Below are positions 33,850-40,551 of a stretch of 40,551 nucleotides of DNA, in pieces. The notes below the pieces were generated by a model. The model searched no databases. It had not been told where the DNA came from and saw only the letters and a list, made by a program, of their open reading frames with translations. Made by a program: the position numbers and the translations under genes. The first letter of the stretch is position 1. The number at the start of each line of letters is the position of its first letter. Origin of the DNA: an uncultured Lachnospiraceae bacterium. GTDB lineage: Bacteria; Bacillota; Clostridia; Lachnospirales; Lachnospiraceae. The DNA lies in assembly GCA_947089585.1 (NCBI GenBank), contig CAMULB010000006.1, forward strand, positions 1 to 40,551, read 5' to 3'.

Positions 33850-34302
33850 ATCCTCTTCATTGGGAATAAAAGCCTCATTTGTCCGATTGTCATACGCCAA
33901 AATTGTTTAACGCCGATTGGGTCCCATACTTCTTAATCGGCAAAATTCCTGTAATATATGCAAGCTTCAAAAATGCTCCCGATGGGGTTCCCTTGAACAA
34001 CCCTCGAAGCAGGTTGATGTACTCTATTTGCAGTTTTTCGTTATTTTTATCCTCCCGGAATAAGCAGTCCCACTCGTCAATGATGATGATAAAGGATTCT
34101 TTCGCCCTATTCTGAATATTGGCCAGTACGGCCGGCAACGAAACAAGCGTATCCCGTACACACTGATGATACGCTTGTTTTAACTCACCACACACTGATG
34201 ATACGCTTGCTTTAACTCACCGATCACCTGCTCCTGAATGTAGCTTACCACCTCCACAGACGCATTTCTTTTCCTCTCCTCCATGCATTGCCATACATCC
34301 AT
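33850..34302 (-). pseudogene. Remnant of an AAA-ATPase-like/PD-(D/E)XK nuclease family gene
   Basis: The remnant reads ASVEVVSYIQEQVIGELKQAY from the region of ATG 34302, then continues after a duplication as FIIIIDEWDCLFRED (Walker B), LKLAYITGILPIKKYG and TQSALNNF. In the next frame follows LAYDNRTNEAFIPNEE, a piece that belongs near the end of this family. Three lesions are visible: loss of the P-loop N-terminus, a 32-bp tandem duplication that shifts the frame, and a large internal deletion with a frameshift at 33893-33905. This family (AAA_ATPase-like with DUF1703) is often present in many copies in gut Clostridia. It marks the right edge of the island. Confidence 0.75.
34158..34221. repeat. 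32-bp tandem duplication inside the AAA-ATPase remnant
   Basis: Copies at 34158-34189 and 34190-34221 differ by one base (T/C). Removing one copy restores the frame across GELKQAYHQCVRDTLVSL, so the duplication is the cause of the frameshift. Confidence 0.85.
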
Positions 34303-34362
34303 TGTATATCAAAAAAAATCACATTATATTGATTTAAATGCTTTTTAAAAGCAGCCGTCCGC

Positions 34363-36294
34363 TCAAACCGTCTGCTCCTCCAGCTCCTCTAATTCCTTGA
34401 GCCAAATCGCAGCGCTGGCATCGCTGGGCATCCGTAAATCCCCGCGCGGTGATACCGCCACGCTTCCGACCTTAGGCCCGTCAGGCAGACAGGAGCGCTT
34501 GAACTGCTGACTGAAAAACCGCCGGTAAAATGTTTTCATCCATTTGAGAATCGTCTCCTTGTGGTAAATGCCGTCAAAGGCCAGCAAAGCCAGACGATAG
34601 ATTTTTGCCGGCGCAAAGCCAAACCGCAGCACATAATAGAGGAAAAAGTCATGCAGCTCATACGGCCCGACAATATCCTCCGTCTTCTGCGAGATCTTCC
34701 CGTCCGTGGGCGGCAGCAGCTCCGGGCTCACGGGCGTGTCGAGCACATCGTAGAGCACATCCTTCAAGTCCGTTTCCCCACAGGCATCGGCATAATAATG
34801 CACCAAATGACGCACCAGCGTCTTTGGCACCGACGCATTGACGCCGTACATCGACATATGATCGCCGTTATAGGTCGCCCAGCCCAGCGCCAGCTCCGAC
34901 AAATCCCCGGTGCCGATCACCATGCCGTTTTTCTGATTGGCCAGATCCATCAAAATCTGCGTGCGCTCTCTGGCCTGGCTGTTTTCATATGTCACATCGT
35001 GCAGTTCTTCTTTCTGGCCGATATCGCGAAAATGCACCTGCACCGCCTGCCTGATATCCACCTCGGCGAAGGTCGCCCCGACACAGCGGATCATCTTGAC
35101 CGCATTTTCATAGGTGCGGTCGGTCGTGCCAAAGCCCGGCATCGTCACGGCAAAAATTCCCCCGCGCGGAAGCTTTAAAAGATCAAAAGCCCGCACCGTT
35201 ACAAGCAGCGCCAGCGTCGAATCGAGTCCGCCGGAAATTCCCACCACCGCACACTGACAGCCGGTGTGCTCCAACCGCTTTTTCAGCCCCATCGACTGAA
35301 TGGACAAAATCTCTTCGCACCGCTTTTCCCTTTGCCGAAAATCCTTTGGCACAAAGGGCAGGGGCAGCACCGGCCGCGTCAACGCCGTCTCGACCAGCTC
35401 CAGGGCAAACGGCACCGACCGGTAGCCTTCCTTTTGAAAAAAGTAAGTGCTCATCCGCCGGCGTTCTCCGTACAGGCGCAGTACGTCGATCTCCCCGTAG
35501 ATGGTCTCATTGGTAAACCGTCTGGAGGACGACAGCACAGCCCCGCTCTCGGCGATCAAATTATGACCGGAATAGACAACATCCTGCGTCGATTCCCCGT
35601 CGCCGGCGCTGGCATACACATAGCCGGCAAACAGCCGGGCCGACTGCCCCTTGACCAGCTCCTCGCGATACAAATCCTTCCCGGTCGTCTCGTCACTGGC
35701 GGACAGATTGACAATCAGGCTGGCCCCCGCCAGGGCATGCTCAATGCTGGGCGGCTTCGGCGACCATAAATCCTCACAGATCTCCGCCGCAATCTTTAAC
35801 TCTGGCAGCGCCCGACAAGTGAACAGCAGATGCGTTCCCATCCACGCCTTACATGTATCGTCCACCCCCAATTCCACCTCAACCGGCTCTTCCATTCCGG
35901 CAGTGAAATACCGTCCTTCATAAAATTCATTGTACATCGGGATATACGTTTTCGGCACCAGTCCCAACACACGGCCGCCGCTTAAGGCCGCCGCCGTATT
36001 ATACAGCTTTCCCTCCCACATCAGCGGAAGCCCGATAAAGACAATCCCGTTTTTTCCTTCCGTATGCGCTGCGATCGCCAACAGCTGCTCCTTGGCCTTG
36101 CGCAGCAGCAGCTCCTGAAAAAACAAGTCTCCGCAGCTGTAGCCGGTGACGCACAGCTCTGGAAATACCAGCACAACCGCGCCCTGTCCAAATGCTTCGT
36201 CCATCCTCTCGCATATGATCTGTCGATTATACTCCGGATCGGCCACCCGGATTTTCGGCGTAATTGCCGCTACTTTTACAAATCCATCTCTCAC
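34363..36294 (-). CDS. nadE: NAD+ synthetase, glutamine-hydrolysing
   Basis: This 643-aa enzyme amidates deamido-NAD+ with ammonia taken from glutamine. Residues 1-280 form the nitrilase-type glutaminase ([14 protein letters not shown] with Glu, [18 protein letters not shown] with Lys, and [12 protein letters not shown] with Cys). The C-terminal synthetase shows the P-loop [14 protein letters not shown], then [12 protein letters not shown] and [17 protein letters not shown]. The ATG overlaps the stop of hslO by 4 bp, so translation is coupled. The product supplies NAD for anaerobic redox metabolism. Confidence 0.96.
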   Translation of the reverse strand: MRDGFVKVAAITPKIRVADPEYNRQIICERMDEAFGQGAVVLVFPELCVTGYSCGDLFFQELLLRKAKEQLLAIAAHTEGKNGIVFIGLPLMWEGKLYNTAAALSGGRVLGLVPKTYIPMYNEFYEGRYFTAGMEEPVEVELGVDDTCKAWMGTHLLFTCRALPELKIAAEICEDLWSPKPPSIEHALAGASLIVNLSASDETTGKDLYREELVKGQSARLFAGYVYASAGDGESTQDVVYSGHNLIAESGAVLSSSRRFTNETIYGEIDVLRLYGERRRMSTYFFQKEGYRSVPFALELVETALTRPVLPLPFVPKDFRQREKRCEEILSIQSMGLKKRLEHTGCQCAVVGISGGLDSTLALLVTVRAFDLLKLPRGGIFAVTMPGFGTTDRTYENAVKMIRCVGATFAEVDIRQAVQVHFRDIGQKEELHDVTYENSQARERTQILMDLANQKNGMVIGTGDLSELALGWATYNGDHMSMYGVNASVPKTLVRHLVHYYADACGETDLKDVLYDVLDTPVSPELLPPTDGKISQKTEDIVGPYELHDFFLYYVLRFGFAPAKIYRLALLAFDGIYHKETILKWMKTFYRRFFSQQFKRSCLPDGPKVGSVAVSPRGDLRMPSDASAAIWLKELEELEEQTV

Positions 36295-37166
36295 GCTATG
36301 ATCTCCTTTAATTCCTCTGGGGTAAACTGATAGCTGCTGTTGCAGAACTGACAGTTGACCTCAATCGGCTTTGCTTCCTCTATCATTTCCTTCAATTCTT
36401 TTGCTCCGAGGCTGAACAATGCCTTTTTTACCCGCTCCTTGGAACAATTGCAATGAAAACGCGCCGGCAGCCGGTCTATCACGGTCAGCTCCAGATCGCC
36501 CAGCAGCCGCCCTAACAGCTCCTCCGGCGTATCCCCCTGCTCCAGCAAATCCGTCACCGAATGAAGCTCAGCTACCTTCTGTTCCAGCTTGTCCACAACC
36601 TCCTCTGCGGCGCCGGGCAGAAGCTGAACGATAAAGCCGCCGGCCTGCTTGACCGTATTGTTTTTTTCCATCAAAACGCCCAGTCCAACCGCCGACGGCG
36701 TCTGCTCTGAGGCAGCAAAATAATAGGTCAAATCCTCGGCGATCTCTCCGGTCACAAGGTCTACCTGCCCCGTATACGGCTCCTTTAAGCCCAAATCCTT
36801 GATCACCCGTAAAAAGCCTGCGCCCACGGCTCCTGATACATCCAGCTTTCCCTTGTCATTGACCGGCAGCAGCACATCGGGAACCAGCGGATAGCCCTTG
36901 ACGTTGCCGCCCGCATCGGCTGTCACCGTCATCCCCTTCATCGGGCCGTCTCCCCGCACTTGAAGCGTCAGGATATCCTTCTCGCCTTTCATCATCGCGC
37001 CCATCATCGCGCCGCCAGCCAACAGCCTTCCAAGCGCCGCCGTCACCACCGGGCTGGTGTTATGGCGTCTTCGCGCCTCCTCCGCCAAATTGCGCGCGGT
37101 GATGGCAAACGCCCGCACCTGACCGTCGGCCGCCGTTGCCCGCACCATATAATCTGTCTCATTCAT
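36291..37166 (-). CDS. hslO: Hsp33 redox-regulated chaperone
   Basis: This 291-aa holdase is activated by oxidation. The N-terminal domain shows MVRATAADGQVRAFAITARNL, AALGRLLAGGAMMGAMM and LLPVNDKGKLDVSGAVG. The C-terminal redox switch has the zinc-binding cysteines HCNCSKERV and CQFCNSSYQF. AAAGGAGG lies upstream of the ATG. It is followed directly by nadE and preceded by a methyltransferase gene in the same direction, with a gap of 53 bp. Confidence 0.96.
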   Translation of the reverse strand: MNETDYMVRATAADGQVRAFAITARNLAEEARRRHNTSPVVTAALGRLLAGGAMMGAMMKGEKDILTLQVRGDGPMKGMTVTADAGGNVKGYPLVPDVLLPVNDKGKLDVSGAVGAGFLRVIKDLGLKEPYTGQVDLVTGEIAEDLTYYFAASEQTPSAVGLGVLMEKNNTVKQAGGFIVQLLPGAAEEVVDKLEQKVAELHSVTDLLEQGDTPEELLGRLLGDLELTVIDRLPARFHCNCSKERVKKALFSLGAKELKEMIEEAKPIEVNCQFCNSSYQFTPEELKEIIA

Positions 37167-37219
37167 CGTGATTTTATCCTCCTTTTACTGCCAATTCACA
37201 CAAAAATACTCGGCCTGAT

Positions 37220-38026
37220 TCATGCGTCAGAACCTGTTTTGGCCGACCTCTTGCACAGCGGGCCAGGCCCGCCCTTTGACCGCTGCTTGCCGGCTTCCCG
37301 CGCAACGAGATACACGCGCTCGCTGTCCTCCCGCGGGGGCTGTCTGGTAAAAGCATCGTAGCAGGCGACAAACACAAGACCCGCCTCCTCCAGCAGCCTC
37401 TTGACCGTATCCAGTGTATAGCCCCGCTGGTAATGCGTCTCCTCGTATTTGCGGTACAGTCCCGTCTCTTCCCGCACAAACAGCGTCAGGTCATATTCAT
37501 TGATCTGCTCCTGATCGTCGTAATAATTTTCCCAGATAAAGCTTGCTTCCTCCCGGTTCTCACAAATCACGCGCTCGCCCAGCACCGTCTCATATTTATA
37601 GCAGGTATTTAAGTCAAACACGAACATCCCGCCCGGATCGAGGTAATTATTCACCAGTGCAAAAACATCCCGCAGCTCCTCCTTTTGCAAAATATAATTG
37701 ATGGAATCACAGACGCAGACGACCGCCGCCACCGTTCCGTAGAGCTCAAATTCCCGCATATCCTGACAGAGGTACAAAATTCCCTCCGATTCCTGCCGGG
37801 CGGCAATCTCAAGCATCTCGGCCGAGCAGTCCACACCGATCATATCATAGCCCGCCGCCTGCAGCAGCCGTGTCATTTTTCCGGTGCCGCAGCCCAAATC
37901 AAGCACAATTCCGTCCTGGACGCCATATTCTGTCAAAAGACTGCGCACATAGATGCACCATTCTTCATAAGGAACATTGTCCATAAACAAGTCGTACACC
38001 TGTGCAAACCCCGTATAAGACTGCAT
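37220..38026 (-). CDS. Class I SAM-dependent methyltransferase
   Basis: This 268-aa methyltransferase has the AdoMet site VLDLGCGTGKMTRLL near residue 41, followed by DMIGVDCSAEMLEIA and CQDMREFELYG. The C-terminal half (ENYYDDQEQINEYDLTLF, then THYQRGYTLDTVKRLLEEAGL) is typical of small-molecule methyltransferases of Firmicutes. The last ~20 residues are basic and may be extra. The gene lies upstream of hslO and has a GGAGAGGA about 12 bases before the ATG. Its substrate is unknown. Confidence 0.85.
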   Translation of the reverse strand: MQSYTGFAQVYDLFMDNVPYEEWCIYVRSLLTEYGVQDGIVLDLGCGTGKMTRLLQAAGYDMIGVDCSAEMLEIAARQESEGILYLCQDMREFELYGTVAAVVCVCDSINYILQKEELRDVFALVNNYLDPGGMFVFDLNTCYKYETVLGERVICENREEASFIWENYYDDQEQINEYDLTLFVREETGLYRKYEETHYQRGYTLDTVKRLLEEAGLVFVACYDAFTRQPPREDSERVYLVAREAGKQRSKGGPGPLCKRSAKTGSDA

Positions 38027-38178
38027 CTCAACACCGTCCTCTCCTTTTTCATCTCTCTATTTCCATCTCTCTGTTTCCTGATTTTCTCATCTCGTGCGCT
38101 TACGTCGTCACACCCTCTTTTTCTGGCACATGCAGCATTCCACGTTTCTGTCTTTCCTCCTTGCTCTGTCCCGCTCAC

Positions 38179-38208
38179 ATTATATACCAAAATCCAGCCA
38201 AAATCCAG
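38179..38208 (-). promoter_or_regulatory. -10 box and 11-bp tandem direct repeat upstream of the methyltransferase gene
   Basis: TATAAT on the - strand (38179-38184) lies about 150 bp upstream of the methyltransferase start. It is preceded by two perfect adjacent copies of CTGGATTTTGG (38198-38208 and 38187-38197), exactly one helical turn apart. No good -35 is seen, so the repeat may be an activator site that replaces it. Confidence 0.4.
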
Positions 38209-38245
38209 TGAATTGGTGCAATGGCTTTTGAATTTGTGGGCGCCC

Positions 38246-38282
38246 GCGTTACCGCAAGCACCACAGGTGCGAACCGTAACGC
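38246..38282. repeat. Nested inverted repeat downstream of the amidase gene
   Basis: GCGTTAC (38246-38252) pairs with GTAACGC (38276-38282), and inside it GCACC (38258-38262) pairs with GGTGC (38266-38270). No T-run follows closely, so it is not a clear terminator. The rest of 38027-38367 shows no supported gene. Confidence 0.45.
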
Positions 38283-38367
38283 GGACACTGCTGTCCTTGT
38301 GAAAATGAACCGATACACAAGACACCTTCTGGTGTATCATGCATCGGAACGAACCTCCTGCACCAAA

Positions 38368-39375
38368 TCACACTCTTTTGGCATACTCCAATGCAATCCA
38401 TCCGGCGCCGCTCTTTAAGCGCCCCCAGGTGTAGCCCTCCGCCGCTTTCGTCTCCACGATCTGATATACGCCTGCCGGGCAAATGCCGTTCTTTTCATAG
38501 GATGTTCCGGGACCTTTCCGAATATTCAGATCCGAAATCTCCACCCGTACCTCAAATGCTTTTGTATCATATTCCGTCCCCGCTCCGTCTGCATCTGTGA
38601 TCCGTGTACAGTATCTGGTGGAACAGTTGATCCAACCGGCGCCACTCTTTAAGCGGCCCCAGCTCCCAGATATTTCTGTGATATGATATGTTCCCTGGTC
38701 TGTAATGCTGCCCGTAATCTGACTTCCGAGATCCGGGCCAGAGCGGATATTCAAGTCTTTGACATGGATCTTATAGATCCCCGGCAAATATTCGGTATCA
38801 GCTTCTACCGAGCTGCCGATCTCTTTGCCGATCACCTGGGCGATGATTTTGGCAACCTTGGCCTTATTTGCTTTGTACCATTGCATATCGTCCCCATCGT
38901 CGATAAATGCCGTTTCTAAAAGCAGGTACTTCGTTCCGGCCCGCTGCGCCTGATTGAGATTCAAAAGCCCCGTCGATGAAGTAATCTGCCATCTTCCGAA
39001 GCCAAGGCCCACAACGGCGTCCACAATCTTTTCAGCAATGGCTCTTCCTCCGCTGTTATCGGGATGTACGTAGGCCCCAATCCCGGTAAATCTGCCGTCT
39101 CCAGCTTCATCCTTCTTTTCTTTTGCGTTAAAATGGATTTCCAGAACCACGCCATAGGCCCCGTAATCCGGTACTTGACCGGCCTTGCTATAGGAATAGC
39201 AGTTCTTTCCCTGGTCGTATACCTCTACGTTCGCTGTCTTTCCAAAATTTTGATATACCATGGATACAAGCTCTCTGGTGTAATCTGCCTCTTGCCCAAA
39301 GATACTGCCTGCGCCTGGATCATACGTCCCGTCATAATTTTTTCCATGTCCGGAAATCAATAATGCCTTTCCCAT
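38368..39375 (-). CDS. N-acetylmuramoyl-L-alanine amidase with two SH3b domains (endolysin-like)
   Basis: This 335-aa protein has an Amidase_3 catalytic domain at residues 1-175. Zinc ligands are seen in LLISGHGKNYDG and VVLEIHFNA, with the closing LLLETAFIDDGDD (Glu). Two SH3b domains follow (KDLNIRSGPDLGSQ and SDLNIRKGPGTSYEK), each ending GRLKSGAGWI, that should bind cell wall. There is no signal peptide, which fits a phage endolysin released by a holin, or a domesticated one. No holin or other phage genes are present. GGAGAGAGG precedes the ATG. Confidence 0.9.
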   Translation of the reverse strand: MGKALLISGHGKNYDGTYDPGAGSIFGQEADYTRELVSMVYQNFGKTANVEVYDQGKNCYSYSKAGQVPDYGAYGVVLEIHFNAKEKKDEAGDGRFTGIGAYVHPDNSGGRAIAEKIVDAVVGLGFGRWQITSSTGLLNLNQAQRAGTKYLLLETAFIDDGDDMQWYKANKAKVAKIIAQVIGKEIGSSVEADTEYLPGIYKIHVKDLNIRSGPDLGSQITGSITDQGTYHITEISGSWGRLKSGAGWINCSTRYCTRITDADGAGTEYDTKAFEVRVEISDLNIRKGPGTSYEKNGICPAGVYQIVETKAAEGYTWGRLKSGAGWIALEYAKRV

Positions 39376-39551
39376 ACGGTCCTCTCTCCTTTCTCAAGAA
39401 TCACTTTCAGGTCTGATGTCATTCTCTGCCCGCAAGCCCTCTGAAAGCTCCATCTACAAACACGTTTCAACTATATGATATGCTGGACGCAGTATTCCTT
39501 GAAGAATTTATCAAACGTTCAGGGGTTTCTAAGCTGGAAGATTTGTGATAA

Positions 39552-39944
39552 AATAAAGCCAATTTATGCGAGCTGCTTCACTTAACCCCTGTCGTACAGA
39601 AGGAAAACAAACGCCTTGAACCTACAATTCCCCGCGAACGGCTCATTGCCGTCCTTGACCTCATTCTCGGATATCCAACAACGTCCGACGCCTACATCGG
39701 CTTCTTTATGACGAACGCCTCCCTCCAGAGGCAGGGCATCGGCTCCGGCATCATTCAGAAGCTGTGCAGCGATCTAAATAAGCTGCATTTTCACTCGGTG
39801 CAACTATCCTGGGTCAAAGGAAACCAGCAGGCGGAGCAATTTTGGCTCAAAAACGGTTTTTCGGCGCTGCATGAGACGGTCAGTACCTCCGCGCTTCCCG
39901 TCATCGCCGCAAAACGCCGCCTGCAGCCAGATGGAACCTCATAA
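39552..39944 (+). pseudogene. C-terminal remnant of a GNAT acetyltransferase
   Basis: From about 39655 the frame reads RLIAVLDLILGYPTTSDAY, then IGFFMTNASLQRQGIGSGII (the acetyl-CoA loop QRQGIG), VQLSWVKGNQQAEQFWLKNGF. This is the typical second half of a Clostridia GNAT family. The codons before it (CELLHLTPVVQKENKRLE) do not match the family's N-terminus, and no start codon with a ribosome site is found. Just upstream, in the same frame but after a stop, another fragment reads YDMLDAVFLEEFIKRSG (39470-39548). The stretch 39376-39700 is therefore a patchwork of gene ends. Confidence 0.65.
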
Positions 39945-40032
39945 AACCTTACAAAATGATTCCTACATGCTGCAATCCCAACCATCGTACCCCCGCCGAA
40001 TCGACCCGGCGTTTCCCAAAAAGGAGGCCCCC

Positions 40033-40551
40033 ATGAAACAATTTCTGCGCAACCCCATCCTTCCCGGCTTTCATGCCGACCCCTGTATCTGCCGCAAAAA
40101 GGACGATTTCTATCTCGCCGTATCATCCTTTGAATGGTTTCCCGGCATTCCGATTTATCACTCCAGAGATTTGATGCACTGGGAGCTGTACGCACACGCC
40201 CTGACCAACGCCGATGAGCCCGATTTAAAAAAGCTTCCTTCGGCCAAGGGAATCTGGGCGCCGTGCCTGACCTACTGCGAAGCGGAGGATCTGTTCTATG
40301 TCGTCTACGGCGTCATGAACTCGATGAATGCCCGTTACTTTGACGTGGACAATTTTGTCATCACCGCCAAAGACCCCAAAGGCCCCTGGAGCGAACCGAT
40401 TTATCTCCACTCCGCCGGCTTTGACGCCTCTCTCTTTCACGACGACGACGGCCGAAAATATGTGGCCGCACTGGAATGGGAAACGCGTGCTTCTTACGAA
40501 AAGCCGGGGCCCATCTGTCTCATGGAGTATGACCCCGTCAAAAAGCAGATG
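40033..40551 (+). CDS. GH43 family beta-xylosidase/arabinofuranosidase (partial, runs off the edge)
   Basis: The first 173 residues are visible. FLRNPILPGFHADPCICRKK carries the catalytic-base Asp of GH43 five-bladed propellers. It is followed by FYLAVSSFEWFPGIPIYHS, GIWAPCLTYCE, and FDASLFHDDDGRKYVAALEW. These fit the beta-xylosidase (XynB-like) branch, which trims xylo-oligosaccharides in the cytoplasm. No signal peptide is present. GGAGG stands five bases before the ATG. The C-terminal part lies outside the window. Confidence 0.93.
   Translation, partial: MKQFLRNPILPGFHADPCICRKKDDFYLAVSSFEWFPGIPIYHSRDLMHWELYAHALTNADEPDLKKLPSAKGIWAPCLTYCEAEDLFYVVYGVMNSMNARYFDVDNFVITAKDPKGPWSEPIYLHSAGFDASLFHDDDGRKYVAALEWETRASYEKPGPICLMEYDPVKKQM

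Noticed and set aside
37933..38340. 135-codon leftward frame upstream of the methyltransferase
   Set aside because: It overlaps the methyltransferase start in another frame, lacks a good ribosome site and matches no family.

Overview
The window looks like the chromosome of an anaerobic, gut-type Clostridia species, most likely close to Lachnospiraceae. The evidence is the Rel – metallo-hydrolase – (probable) HemZ order at the left edge, YesN/YesM-type two-component genes, PadR/HAAS/DUF4097 and DUF5685/DnaJ neighbourhoods, strong GGAGG ribosome binding sites, several TTG starts, and an oxygen-sensitive [FeFe] hydrogenase. No rRNA, tRNA or CRISPR array was seen.

Left core region (1-13.2 kb, almost all leftward). 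It carries the start of a probable hemZ, an MBL-fold hydrolase, the (p)ppGpp synthetase/hydrolase Rel, a GNAT acetyltransferase and a UroD-like methyltransferase, followed by a likely unannotated 45-aa TTG-start ORF. Next come PspC and a PadR-HAAS-DUF4097 envelope operon behind a near-consensus promoter, then a MATE exporter, a DnaJ-domain protein, a DUF5685 protein and a secreted Ig-like (BIG2) protein. The promoter of the BIG2 gene is built into a 41-bp tandem repeat.

Two-component region (13.4-20.2 kb). A leftward YesN-type response regulator is divergent from a rightward MFS transporter, YesM-type histidine kinase and solute-binding lipoprotein. The divergent intergenic region carries paired direct repeats 20 bp apart and two palindromes. 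These genes form a plausible sense-and-import circuit. The lipoprotein has a duplicated 16-residue block in front of its signal peptide.

Accessory metabolic island (20.4-33.8 kb). This is the part most likely to be a new system. Leftward from 27.8 kb run a two-cluster ferredoxin and an AprA/FrdA-like flavoprotein, an [FeFe] hydrogenase with a degenerate N-terminal 2Fe-2S domain, a non-canonical thiolase, and a DUF35 zinc-ribbon/OB-fold protein fused to an acyl carrier protein, then a broken MFS transporter. Beyond a broken LysR gene lie an acyl-ACP thioesterase, a butyrate-kinase-type acyl kinase and a Pta-type phosphotransacylase, with a divergent PucR-type regulator. Read together, this suggests flavin-dependent oxidation or reduction coupled to H2, C-C bond cleavage or formation on CoA/ACP, and ATP recovery through acyl phosphate. 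The substrate is not known. The two control regions share a 19-bp motif. The transporter and the LysR gene are both disrupted, so the island may be starting to decay.

Right region (33.8-40.5 kb). A shredded AAA-ATPase remnant marks the island edge. It is followed by NAD+ synthetase, Hsp33, a SAM methyltransferase, an endolysin-like amidase with two SH3b domains, a GNAT remnant, and the start of a GH43 beta-xylosidase running off the edge.
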